This document shows, one piece after another, positions 1 to 22,915 of a DNA stretch of 64,000 nucleotides (within the stretch, counting starts at the first letter, position 1; every line of letters begins with the position of its first letter). The DNA is from Ricinus communis (taxonomy: Eukaryota > Streptophyta > Magnoliopsida > Malpighiales > Euphorbiaceae). Made by a program: the position numbers and the translations under genes. Under the pieces are notes generated by a model. The model worked only from the letters and a program-made list of their open reading frames with translations, searched no databases and was not told the origin of the DNA. Where the stretch lies: assembly GCF_019578655.1 (NCBI RefSeq), contig NC_063258.1:1426001-1490000 (forward strand), given 5' to 3'.

Positions 1-2340
1 CCCAATGATGAAGAAGTCAGGTTACTGAGTAAGAGTCGCGGGAAGACTAACAGTCACGAATCTGAAAAACAGTAAATGGAGACTGTTAGTCTCGAGAGTG
101 AGTTAAAATCAAATAATCTAGAGACTATTGCAGTCTTCACAGAAAATATTAGTTATTCGAATCAATATATCAAATCTTGAACATAAACACAAATCATAAT
201 ATCATCATACCATAATAGAAAAATAAATAAATAAATAAAAATATATTTTTACTTTTACGGGACGGGTGGCTCAGTAGAACCCTAACTCCAAATTCTAGTA
301 GCTTTTTTTGCTCTCTTAATCCAACAGGTCTGGCGCCCAGAGAGCAAGCTCGATCAGGGTCCTTACCTCCAGCCTGAACACTTGAATTCCAAATAAGCCG
401 GCGCCCAGAGAGCGTTGCTCGATCAGGGACCTTAACTCCGGCAATCAACTGAACTCAGCCCAGAGAGCAATGCTCGATCAGGGCAAACAAATCCATAATA
501 ATCTTATGTTCATGATCATTACCGGTGCGCACGCAGTCCTGATGTAACCCACCAAGTGGCATGTTCTACGAAAGCCACATTTCCCAAAATGCATTCATCA
601 CATTTAATAAATATCATTGTCTAATGAAATCATTCAACACATATCGAAATAAAGATTAAAAATTTAGGGTAAGGCAACATGCAATTCGTGTCGATGAAAA
701 ATAATAATATCTGTATTATTATAACATTACTAATAATAATATTTATATTATTTTCAATAATTAATAATCAAGTAAAATTATTTATATTACGATACTAATA
801 ATCATATTAAGCATAAATTTCTAAAATAGCATATTAAATTCAGACTCAGCAATAGTGCAACGGTTAAGTGACTTTAACTCACAGATCTAACGCGTTCCGC
901 AGTCCGCTCCTACGCCTCGGGTGGAGCTGGCAAGAAGGCTGTATTATCTAGTCACGAAAAATACTCAATTAATAGACATTCTTAAATTTTTTCTAACTTA
1001 GACTCCTAGAATAGACTGCCTAAAATTAAATTAGACTCGAGGGATCTGCCGGAAATTCAGCAGAATCTTCCCTAATTTACGGACATTTACCCCCATAAAA
1101 TAGGTCCAGGACCTGCCAGAAAAACACTAGAAATATTCAACAATTTAACACAACGGGAGTCGGGTCCCCAGACTTCACTATTTTCCCGACTCCGCCACAC
1201 AGCACAAAACATAAGGGCAGGCAAACCGACAAACAATTATTTTTGACTCACAAATATCATCTAATACTCAACACAAATCAATAAACATAAATTAAATCAA
1301 AGAGTTCCAAAAATTAACGGGCCAGAGAAAAATTACTGAGACGCTTGATTGCTCGGTCGACTCGCCTCTAGCTGCCGGAGTCCGATCAACGATCCGAACA
1401 CACCATCGGACTCGAAACGACGCGCTGATGATGATCCCTGCTTCCGATTTTCTGATCCGACCCCCGATCATCCGGAGAGATTTACGGACGATTTCGGCCG
1501 TCGATTCGCAAATGAAGTTCGATCGCCATGAAACCGGTGCCATTGCGAAGCTTGAGCTGAGGAGAGTCGGAATACGTCCTCTGATCGTCCATCCTCCGCC
1601 GGAGCTCGCCGGAAAACGTGGCTGCCACCTGCTTCAACGGAACTCCCTCCTTCGGCCACCAAAACTGATGCCGCTGCCGCCAAAAGGAAGCTCTCTTCGA
1701 AGGGAGCCGATCGCCACCGAGATCGGCCGGAACGCCGAACGGCCTTCAAAGCCGCCTCTCTTCGCTGATTCCACCGCCTCTGCCTAATCGGTCGTCCACG
1801 GAAGGACACTGCCGCCGCAACACTCTCTCTTTCTCTCTTCCCGGCGCTCCCCTTTCTCTCTCCTTGACGCCTCTCCTTTCCTTTTCTTTCTTCTCCATAT
1901 CAACATTAGGCCCCTGAACTTTCCTTCCTTACAATTTGGCCCCTTAACTTTCTTAATTACTTATAATTTCATCCTGCAGAATTTCCAATTAACCCTTAAA
2001 CTTTCCTTTAGCCTTTCAATTAAGCCCCTAACTAATTAATTTGGGCCAAATTAGAATTATTGAAAATACATAATTACATAATTAATTTCTTAAAGATCCA
2101 ACTAATTGGGTATAGAAAAATAACTTATTTAATTGTCTAATATTAAAATTTTCATTAAATCATTTCAAATTAAACCAAATAAAAATAAAATTAAATTAAT
2201 TTAAATAAAAACTCATTTATTAATTATTATTAATATAATCATTATTAAGGAAAAAATTCCGAATATTACATTTATCATCGTTCAATTAATAAATCTAATA
2301 TAAATTCTTAAATAAATAAAAGTCCAAATGGCTAAGATTC
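1..2340 (-). mobile_element. LTR-like sequence, probable Ty3/gypsy (chromovirus-type) remnant
   Basis: No gene is visible. Positions 1300-1800 form a GC-rich island in an otherwise AT-rich stretch. It is followed at 1905-2040 by repeated phrases such as GGCCCCTGAACTTT and GCCCCTAAC, which are common in LTRs and untranslated leaders of plant Ty3/gypsy elements. Three copies of a CCCAGAGAGC motif lie at 336-483. Open frames of 60-119 codons across the GC-rich island, on both strands, show no recognisable domain and look like compositional accidents. No paired LTR, primer-binding site or target-site duplication was found, so the lineage and orientation are inferred from sequence style only. A non-coding exon of an unseen gene cannot be excluded. 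Confidence 0.4.
336..483. repeat. three spaced copies of a 24-25 bp motif
   Basis: The motif CCCAGAGAGC, then 6-7 variable bases, then GATCAGGG occurs at 336-359, 404-428 and 459-483, spaced 68 and 55 bp apart. The outer blocks are almost invariant while the spacers differ. This suggests decayed tandem duplication inside an LTR-like sequence. Confidence 0.75.
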
Positions 2341-4420
2341 TTCAGGTAAATATTGAAAATTGGCCAGCATATTAATTTGGTAATCCCTCGAGTCTGAGCA
2401 AAACTTCGTATGAGTCTTTAACTTCTCATTTTTACTTATTTTTCTCCAATATATTCCTTCTTGTCCAAGATCATTTGAAAATAGATAAATATACTCATGA
2501 GATCTTTATATAAATATGCATCAAATTGTACATAGAAATATATCTTTAAAACTCTAAAAAGTTATAAATAAACTGAGTTTATTAAATACCTCCCCACTTT
2601 AATTCTTATTTGTCTTTAAGTAAATAGCAACTAAGAATAATTTTTACAAAAATCCATGAAGAATAATCATACTCAGTTTTAAGATGAAATTGAAAAAAAT
2701 CTCATAAATGCATTAATTATACCAACTTAAGAACCACTTAAATCATAAAAAAAAATCTTAAAAACGTAAACTCAGTCGTTGTTAACAGAGTATTCAAGCA
2801 TCCAATCTCCTATACATGTTTATAATAAATAGCCTAATTCATATTTAAAGAGTATAATTATAATGTATAATCTAAATCATCATAACTCTATTCAAAAGGC
2901 AAACCTTTATTGAAAACAAGATATCATTAAACATCATTTTATAATATTTGTCATTAAATCTTCTTAAGCTCATTCACTCTTTTTTTCTTTTCACCCCTTA
3001 AATTTAAACTTGAAATTTGGGGGATCATTTTCTTTCTTGAGATGTTAATATATTTTTTTATGCAAATACAAACATAGATAATATATATACTTGGTCAACA
3101 TAACATACAATCAAGATGTTTTGCATACTCAAAATCTCAATCACTATTTTATGCAAAAATCGATATTAGTCATGAAAATTTTCAGTTAACTAAAATTAGC
3201 AGAGAAGAGTTATTAAACTTAGTGTTTATTATGTATCTAAAATTATATTTCACTAAACTTAAGCATATACCAAATTAATAATAAGGAGAAGACAATTCAG
3301 ATCATATATTTCTAATTATACCCAACTCAAACTTGTTAAAATACTTATCATGTAATATATGGAAAGAATACTTGATCCATTAAGCATGATTAAACTCATA
3401 AGTTCACATATATATTTAACCATTAACTCGAGATTTCAATAAAATTAGCATAATAGCATTCTTTCTTTGATTCTTACTTAGAATAATAACAAGAAGTTGA
3501 GTAGAAAAATAAGAACTTTGTAAAAATTAGTCAAAATTGCTAATTCACATGACATATTAAATTAATTAAAAGAATATTTCTGCAATATAAAATAAGCCAT
3601 AAACTTGAATATCAATCTCCATTAATCTAACTTTAGAAGTACACTTAAATACACATCATTGATAAATATAAAAAAAATAGAAGAAAAATAATTGAAAATA
3701 ATAATTCAATTTATTTACATCATTAATAATAAAAGCTAAAAATAATCTTAAAGAAACTAAAAAGATAAAATCCTAAGAAACTAACAAGAAATCTAAAAAT
3801 AAAGAAACATAAGTCTTAAAGAAAATTCAAAAACAAAAGCTAAATCAATGAAATGCTCAAGCATGAGGAGAAAATAAATATTCTTTAGAAGCAAAGAGAA
3901 AATTAAAATTTATATTTAGGTGTTTAGGGTTTGAGAATAGTGTTTAAACCTAAAAAGGATTTAAGATTCTAATATATCTCAAATACCAAAATTTTTCACT
4001 TATTTTAAAATTTCAATTTTTGCTTGGGAGTTGTGCTCCTCGCTCTTGGCTCGCGTGCTCGAGGAACGTGTATTGATCAAGCGTTTCACGACCAAAAGGT
4101 CGTGCAATGACCTCGTGGAGTGTTGGGTTTGGGGGTAGGCTTCCTCGCTCGTGGAGGCCTTGCGCCTTGTGGATGAAGGTCGACATCGTGCTAACCGCAG
4201 CCTCACAGGTAGCTCGCGAGCTCACGGCACAAGTCACTCGCTCAAGTGTGCGCCGCGAGTGTGTTGCTGGCCCACAACCATGGCAGAAGTCTTCATGCTA
4301 TGCAGATTCACGACCTGATGGATGGTCCACACCCAAGAGGGAAATCAGCAAGTCTCTGTGCATAATTTTTTTGCATGATGAGCTTTCCATCCCAAAATTC
4401 AATTTTTTTTATGAAAAATA
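2340..4420 (-). mobile_element. possible 3' end of a second Athila-like retrotransposon
   Basis: Read on the minus strand, 2640-2590 contains an AAGTGGGGAGG purine tract followed by TATTTAATAAACTC. This is the layout seen at the polypurine tract and 3' LTR start of Athila-type elements, as in the better preserved copy at 52.2 kb. Further out, 4020-4270 is an isolated GC-rich patch with short CG-rich inverted words (for example CTCGCGAG), comparable to the CACGG/CCGTG patches of the Athila copy at 48.9 kb. No coding domain is visible between them, and 2700-4000 is featureless AT-rich DNA. The assignment rests on layout, not on protein similarity. Confidence 0.33.
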
Positions 4421-4799
4421 AAGGCAATAAAATATTTAATTGAAGAAAAATAAAATTGTAAACATTAAACTAAAAAGAATTAAAAATCAAAATAAGTAAA
4501 ATATACAATTTAACTAAAAATTAAATTTTATTACTAAAACTAAAACAAAGTGAAAATTTAACTAAGGAAATCAACTATAGAAAGATACTATAGACTAAAA
4601 TTTGCTAAACAAACTAAAATCAAACTAATCAAAATAAATCCTAAATTAATGATAAACATATTAAGAAAATAACTAGGTTCTAATCCTACAAAGAAGGAGA
4701 CGTGCCTAAAATTAATTTATTTTCAATTAATATTTTTCTAAAAATTAATAAATATTTAGCATATACTAAAGACACAACATCCATGAAATAACATCGAGT

Positions 4800-5440
4800 C
4801 GACCTGGCTATCCATTTCTGATACAACTGCATATGGTATAGGGATTTCATCCTCTTTTCATCAACCAGAGCCAACTGTTGGTATCTCTATTCGACCCATT
4901 GATATTCTAGTATTTTAGCCTCTAATACAACCCTCAAGAACTTCAATTCCAACTCAATTGGGAAGACCTCTTCAGTCCCATAAACCAAGGAGTACGAAAG
5001 ACTTTCTACTTCATTTAATAAGGAAAGGGGGGGAGGTATTTCTTGAGACGATCCAAATTGATTGGCTCAGAGGAATTATTTTCTTCCAAGTCTAAGATTT
5101 TAGTGGCACCTTTAGCCAGAATTTCTTTTACTAAGTATGGGCCTTCCCAATTAGGCTTCAATTTCCCCCTTGGGTCAAATACAATAGGTCTTATGTGCTT
5201 TAACACTAAATGATTGGCTCTAATCTTTTCTGACTTTACTTTCTTATTGAAAGCCCTGGCTATCCATTTCTGATACAACTGCATGTGGTATAGGGATTTC
5301 ATCCTCTTTTCATCAACCAGAGCCAACTGTTGGTATCTCTATTCGACCTATTGATATTCTGGTATTTTAGCCTCTAATACAACCCTCAAAGACTTCAATT
5401 CCAACTCAATTGGGAAGACCTCTTCAGTCCCATAAACCAA
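4800..5440 (-). repeat. 185-bp direct duplication inside the integrase C-terminal region
   Basis: About 4800-4985 and 5253-5440 are nearly identical (a few substitutions). On the minus strand both encode MALVDEKRMKSLYHMQLYQ. The intervening 5000-5250 carries the C-terminal part of integrase (motif NWEGPYLVKEIL), present once. The second copy runs instead into unrelated AT-rich sequence, so it arose by duplication of a piece of the element, not by a whole second insertion. Confidence 0.85.
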
Positions 5441-5536
5441 GAAATACGAAGTCTGCCCTATTAATGTTCGCTCAATTGTTCGATATCCCAAAAACATGAA
5501 GGGTAATCGAAATGACCAATCCTTATGATTCCACAC
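5015..5536 (-). pseudogene. integrase C-terminal domain fragment (Tat-type pol)
   Basis: Two minus-strand frames (5536-5348 and 5326-5015) together resemble the end of a Ty3/gypsy integrase. Visible are the YGTEEVFPIELELKSLRV segment typical of the post-core region, then NWEGPYLVKEIL and a closing LDRLKKYLPPF, equivalent to the NxxxLKKYY ending of intact copies. The join is interrupted by a stop near 5345, so no intact protein is made. Confidence 0.75.
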
Positions 5537-5593
5537 TATTTTTGGGAGTATCTTTTTTAAGTTATTGTTGGCTACTTCTACTGCTCCATTTAC

Positions 5594-5812
5594 TTAAGGT
5601 CTATATTGAGAAAACCTGTGATGTTTAACCTTGTAATCTGCTAATAGGTCTGTTGTTTCGCCCATGAATTGCACCCCATTATCTGTCACAATGTGATGTG
5701 GGACCCTATATCTGCAGATCAGATTCCTCTCTATAAACCTGGCCATTTGCCTTACCTCCATAATAGTGAACGACTCAGCCTCAACCCACTTGGAGAAATA
5801 ATCAATTGCCAC
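5594..5812 (-). pseudogene. integrase catalytic core fragment
   Basis: The frame begins MAIDYFSKWVEAE, the usual first strand of the retroviral-type integrase core, and contains VTDNGVQF with the second catalytic aspartate and its flanks. The first catalytic Asp sits in AIDYF. The expected downstream glutamate helix is lost at a stop before 5594. It belongs to the Tat-type element at 4.7-9.4 kb. Confidence 0.8.
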
Positions 5813-6521
5813 TATTATATATCTATGACCATTCGAATGAGGTTTTATTTCTTCGATGGTGTTGATTCCTAAAGCTACAAAAGGCCATATGGGGATGTCA
5901 AATTATGTAACTCAGTCAGAGGTATTGGCTCAAGTTGCTGCAAAAAGCTGACACTCACAACACTTTCTTACTATAGCTATACAATCCTTTTGCATTGTTA
6001 ACAAGTAATAATCTTGACGTATAACCTTTTTAGTTAACACTATATCATTCATATGAGGCCTGCATACCCCTTTATACATCTCTTCCATCACTACCTCTCT
6101 TCTGCCTTAGTAATATATCGGAGCTGGATCCCATAAGTCATTCTTCTATACAACACTCCTTCATGGCTGAGGTAATTTCTGGCTTGTATCCGCATCGCAT
6201 ACCTTTCCTATGCACTGGCTACCTCAAGATATACCTTGTCTTCTAAAAACTTTTTCAAATCATAGGATTAAAGCTTTGCTTTTATTCCCATCTAAACTTG
6301 CATTATTCAGTCTCATTGGTAATAAGGTGCTCTTGCCTTCACAATCACCAACGGCTTCATCGAAAGTTGTGAGGGATTATCCCATATCAACGACAGGTAG
6401 CAAGTGCATTCGCCATCTAGTTCTCATCTAGCAACAAGTGTATGAATGAACACTTAAAAAAATGGCAAACCAAAGTCTTGAGGTAGTTGACATATGGCTT
6501 CAACCTTTCTTTTTTCACGTC

Positions 6522-6734
6522 TCATTCTTCGATGGCTTGTTGAGTCACTAGCATGGAGTCCCCATAGACTATTAGCTTCTTCGCTCTTGCTATTACAACC
6601 ACATCTAATCCAAATAAATATGCTTCATACTCTGCCATATTATTGGTCATTTTAAAGTCCTTGGCCATTGGCAGCGTGATCAAAACTACTCCTAATCCTG
6701 CACCCTTTGCATTTACGGCTCCATCAAAGTACAT
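6522..6734 (-). pseudogene. RNase H domain of Tat-type retrotransposon
   Basis: Visible features are a DGA motif (first catalytic Asp), NNMAEYEAYLFGL with the catalytic Glu, and VYGDSMLV with the third catalytic Asp. The domain lies between RT and integrase. Its likeness to cellular-type RNase H is the hallmark of the Tat group, which carries this copy besides the retroviral one. The frame is truncated at both sides by stops. Confidence 0.8.
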
Positions 6735-6899
6735 CTTCTACTCTTGAATTTCGATTGTCCCCAGATTCTCATCAGGGAACTCCATATCCTAAGGGACGTA
6801 TCCTTCAATTGCATTCGAGCTAAAAACTCTACTATAGCCTACCCTTGACTACCTTCTTGGTGACATACTCGATGTTTAATTCTGTTAAGAGCACTAACC

Positions 6900-8115
6900 A
6901 CCTAGCCAGCTTTCCTATAAGAGACGGAGCTTCGAATAGGTATTTCGACGGGTCTATTTTCGAAATTGCTTACACCTTATAAGATTGGAAATAATGCCTT
7001 AATTTCCTTGTGGCCTATATCATGGCTAGACATGTCTTACTTACGAAGTTATACTTTGACTCATAAGGTAGCAATTTCTTATTGAGATAATATACCGCAT
7101 TGCTCCATGTCATTAGACTTATACTGCGCTACCATTACTCCTATAGCTTCCTCCTCTAAGATTAAATATAGAATCAGCGGCTTTCCATCCTTCAGTAGCT
7201 TTAGTACTAGCTACTTCATTAGATACTCTTTAATTCAGTTAAAGACTTTCTGATAGTGTTCATCCCATACAACAGGTTGATGTTTCCTTAAGAGCTTAAA
7301 TATAGGATCACAAACCATTGTGAACTTGGAAATGAACTTGCGATGTATTGCAGATGCTCTAGAAACCCTCTGACTTTTTTCTCTATCTTCGGTGCTGGCA
7401 TCTCTTAAATGGCCTTAATAGCTTCCTCGCTAAACACTATGTGCCCTAACAACTTTCCTGATGTTACTCCAAATACGCTTTTCTTCAGATTGAGTCTAGG
7501 TTATAACTTTCTACTCGTCCTACGAACTTATCAAGAGCCTAAAAATTCCCTTCCCTTGTTTCATACGTTACCATCATATCATCTATACACACCTCCACCT
7601 CTTTGTGCATCATGTCGTGAAACAAGGTAGTGGTTGCTCTCTGATAGGTTGCCCCTGCATTCTTTAATCCAAAAGGCATCACCTTATAGTAGTATATCCC
7701 TCATTCGGTAATGAACGACATCTTCAGCTTGTCTATGACTACCATCATGATATGGTTGTACTCGAAAAACTATTAGTGAAAGAGTACATCATACTTAAAG
7801 CGACACTGTCAACTATCACATCTATATAAGGAAGGGAAAAATCGTCCTAAGAGCTTGCCTTGTTTAGATCCCTATTATCCATGCACATTTTAGCCTTACT
7901 ATCCTTCTTCGGGACTCGGACGATATTCGCCAACCATTCAGGATTATCAACTACGTCAAGGAAATTGGCTTTTTGCTTAGCAACTTTTTTCTGAATTTTT
8001 TCTACCTATTTCAATCTTAACCCTTCTCATCTTCTGCTTAATTGGCTTGATGCGTATATAGGTAGGAATATGGTGCTCTACTATTTTTCTGTCTAACCCC
8101 GACATGTCGTTGTAG
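6900..8115 (-). pseudogene. reverse transcriptase region, frame-broken
   Basis: Minus-strand translation recovers RVPKKDSKAKMCMDNRDLNK near 7930-7870 (start of the RT fingers) and CIDDMMV near 7590-7570, in place of the usual YVDDM catalytic box. Upstream, 8115-8050 encodes the linker with MSGLDRKIVEHH. Many stops and frameshifts lie in between, so this is dead sequence. Positions 8116-8950 are a poorly recognisable linker with two short open frames. Confidence 0.75.
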
Positions 8116-8956
8116 GACTAAGCAAATACTTCTTTTTTATTTTTATTTTCTCTAATTCTCTTATCTCCTCATGAGTTATCCAAATATTCCTTAGATTTTT
8201 ATTTGTATCTAAATTAAGTGAATCAATTTTGTATGGAATTAATATCAAACATGCACATATCATGATTATCAAAATGCACACTACCATCAGAAAAAACATC
8301 GGACAAGTAAGAAAAATTATTATTCATATCATTGATCTTTGAAATGAAAGAAACACCATCCTCATAAAGATCAGACATTATATATCATCATAAAATACAT
8401 CAATAATATGCTCCTCTATCAAAGCAACTAGCTTTTGTTGACTCAGCTTCTCAAGCAAAGCAATGAACTCCTCCAGCTTTAGCTCCTCAACCTTGGTAAT
8501 GACCTCACAGACTTTTCTGATGCTCAACTCAACCATTCTATCAATGATCAGGTTCTTGAATATCTCAAATCCCGGCACCTCAATCCTAGCTCCTATAACA
8601 AGTTCAGGCTCCCTATAGTAGAGTTTGTACTCCTGGACAAATACCTCTTTTAAAGTATTACCCTTTGGTTTGCCCTCATATTATCCTCACGGTAACCCAG
8701 CCTGTGCTGAGTTTTCTAACCTTTGAGGTCTGGCAGCTATGCGATACCCTGCTGGTTCTTTCCTAGCCCTATTCCAGGCATGAAATTTATCTTCTTGAAC
8801 ATGCTAGAATCCACTAAGGGCTTCTAGCTCCTTCACAGCTTCTTGAATGGTCGAGATAACCTTACCACACTTGGCGTTAATAGTCACTATTTTGCATTCA
8901 TGAGGGAACTTGACCTTTTGATGCACATTGGAAGGAAATCCTCCTAAGGTATAGAA

Positions 8957-9391
8957 CTATAGTCTTCCTAATAATAGTGTAAAAGTTAATGGAATGTCCA
9001 GGATAGTGAACTCTACCCAAAATTCAATAGGACCCATTTTCACTAGTGCTAAGAACGTTTCTTCCACATCTTTCTTTATTTTATCATAGGCCCTTATCAC
9101 CATATTTGATGGTTTCAGGTCTTTCGCAGTCATTCCCAACTTAAAAAGTATATGAGAAGGACACACATTGATGGCTGACTCATCATCTACTATCACATAT
9201 TGAGTTCTTTTCCCTTTGACATCTGTTGTTATATAAAGAGCTTTAGTATAGTCTTTTCCCTCGAGTTGTAAGTCTTCATCCAAGAAAGTGAATATCTCAA
9301 TGCATTTTGATGCATTCATCGTCCACTCCCTATGACCTTCGCCATCTCGAGCTGTTGATAGCTCGAGTTCTAAGAGGCAAGTATTTTCCAC
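8957..9391 (-). pseudogene. retropepsin-like protease domain of Tat-type element
   Basis: A 144-codon minus-strand frame contains VDDESAINVCPSHILFKLGM, matching the protease active-site region of Tat-type gypsy polyproteins. The usual DNGSA/DTGSS motif reads DDESA here, which would be unusual for an active enzyme. It is followed by a predicted strand-rich region ending LDIPLTFTLLLGR, the conserved end of the domain. It is the most intact frame of this element. Confidence 0.75.
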
Positions 9392-9489
9392 ATGGGGTGT
9401 TTCTAGAAGCTAGGAGTAGAGGTGGTGCTTCATGGGTGTGGAAGAGCTTATTGAAAGGCAGGGAAATCTAGAGAGGACTGAGATGGCAT

Positions 9490-10880
9490 GTGAAAAGTGG
9501 CATTAGAGTCCACCGTCAACTTGACCCATGGATACCAACAACATACCCTTTCACTCCAACACTCATCCCGTCCCTATCCTATTAGGGTCCATTGGGTATC
9601 TCAACTTATGGATTTGTCAACTGGGACATGGAAAGAAAATTTGATACGCAACATTTATGAGCTAGAGGAGACAGAAAAAATATTAAAACTTCCAGTAAGC
9701 ATAATGGGGGTAAAGACAAAATCATATGGCACTACACAAATTCAAGAATATACACAGTACAGTCTGGGTATTTCATGGCTCGACAATGGTTGTTAGGAAA
9801 TGATAAATTGGTAATATAAAGGAATACAAGCCAACAAGATATCTGAAACCGTTTCGTGTGGAAGTTACCGATAACCCCAAAAGTAAGGATCTTCTTATGG
9901 AAACTACTATGTGAAGGGTTATCAATGGAGGAAGCTTTGGCGAAACAAATCCCTCAGGTGTCGGGCAACTATGTAAGGTGTGAGTATTTGTTTCTACAAT
10001 GTGAAGTAACTTGACAAGTATGGTCTTATTCACCACTACATTTTAACTTTACAACTATCTAGAGGAATATTTTCCTTGAAAGCTGGAACCATATATGTGT
10101 TGCCTTCTGTTCACTACAAGATAGTACCATTTCTATTCAATAGGTTGTGGCTGTGTTATGGGGCTTATGCAAGGCTAGAAATTGCCTCCATATTTGAACA
10201 GGATACGTGGAATGTTGAAAGGATCTGGACAAAAGCGTCGGGATATCAGCGAGAGTTTGTCGCTCTGGCATTCACCCCTTGATGATTGGTTTAAGTGCAA
10301 CTTTTGACGATGCCTTCCAAAAGCAAAATAAGAAGGGAGCTTACGATTGTGTTTTACAAGATGGTGAAGGTCATATGGTGGGTTGTAAATTCCAAACTCT
10401 CCAATATTATACAAGTGTGGCTCTAGTAAAGGCATTGGGACTTAGGGGAGCATTGCAGCTTGCGAAGAAAAAAAGGATTCCAAAGGTAATCATAGAAGGT
10501 GATGCGAAAACAATTATGGACATGGTCAATGGATTACAGACAACAGCGCAAGAAGTGGCAACGGTTATTGGTGATATCCTAGAACTGAGTACATCTTTTG
10601 TTAACCGTCTTTATTTTTGTTCCTAGAATTCAGAATAGGATGGCTAATTGTCTAGCCAAAAAAGCCCTACATTGTAACTAGTCCTATACGAGCTCAGATA
10701 GCCTATGTGAATGGCTAAAAGAGTATGGTGATTTATAATGAAGTCCTCATTTTCTTGAATGGAAGAATGTGTTAAAAAAAATTCGGATGAGTAAACTATT
10801 TGCTTGGTTAAGGCTGAAACTGGCAAAGGATTTAAAATAGGTGAAAAAGTTACACAATTAAGTTAAAATTATGTAAAAAA
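9490..10880 (+). mobile_element. 3' portion of an L1-type LINE (zf-RVT and RNase H), degraded
   Basis: The plus strand encodes VSQLMDLSTGTWKENLIRN (9597-9653), the segment preceding the zinc-binding zf-RVT domain of plant LINE ORF2. After several frame breaks comes a C-terminal RNase H-like domain (10285-10600) with WFKCNFDDAF, an EGDAKTIMDMVN helix and an AxxxVNRL-type end. It terminates in A-rich sequence at about 10875, fitting a 5'-truncated LINE. The insertion lies against the protease end of the neighbouring Tat element. Stops are frequent, so it is inactive. Confidence 0.75.
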
Positions 10881-11384
10881 AAAAAAGAAATTTTAATTTT
10901 TTTTTTTTAAAAAGAAAGAAAAACGCTACAGTAATAAAGAAAAAAATTTAAAAAAAAATTGTGTATGGTAAAATTTTTTTCTTAAATATTCCAGAAAACT
11001 GCACTAGAAAAGTTAAAACTTTTTTATCACCGACCCGTCAGCAATTACGAATATTTAATATGTTACTTAATTTGTAAATTAATTTTTGTACAATTTTTTC
11101 TAATATCTGTTTCATGATTATGTGAAAGTCCAAAAAGGTCACTTCACATTTTGAAAATGGTAAGTCATTTCTTAAAAATGACTTAATTTTCTTAACCTAG
11201 GACAATATATTTTCCACTCACCAACTTTCTTGAATGCACCAAATGTGAAAAAGGCTTTCTTGGGAAATATATTTAGCGAAACAAAAGCAGCCTCCCGATG
11301 TCCGAAAAGAATCATGTGCAGTGACCAGAATCTGAGCTAAAACAGAAAGAAAAAAGAAAAAAAAGGGAAATAGCAGGACTTCCT
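10881..11384. other. AT-rich spacer downstream of COQ5
   Basis: This stretch holds homopolymer A and T runs at 10870-10980 and a segment with AAAATGACTTAATTTTC-like words at 11140-11260 that resemble short transposon debris. It should include the COQ5 3' untranslated region on the minus strand just below 11385. No ORF or clear polyadenylation signal could be assigned. Confidence 0.4.

Positions 11385-22915
<11,531 letters not shown>

Larger units (their letters stand above)
4686..9395 (-). mobile_element. degenerate Tat-type Ty3/gypsy retrotransposon pol region
   Basis: In minus-strand order this holds a retropepsin-like segment (9391-8957), a linker, reverse transcriptase (about 8115-6900), a ribonuclease H of the extra type found in Tat/Retand/Ogre elements (6734-6522), integrase (about 6250-5590) and the integrase C-terminal region (5536-5015). 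All are broken by stops and frameshifts. The presence of an RNase H resembling cellular enzymes (MYFDGAVNAKG at its start) points to the Tat lineage. LTRs and gag were not identified. A plus-strand LINE tail abuts the protease end at about 9480, and a 185-bp duplication extends the integrase end. Confidence 0.8.

Noticed and set aside
1428..1809. Overlapping open frames of 113-119 codons on both strands in a GC-rich island
   Set aside because: Low-complexity Arg/Pro/Ser composition, no domain, frames open on both strands as expected from high GC; no splice or expression context.
4107..4421. 104-codon plus-strand open frame
   Set aside because: Lies in the GC-rich retroelement untranslated region; no recognisable domain and three overlapping frames open at once.
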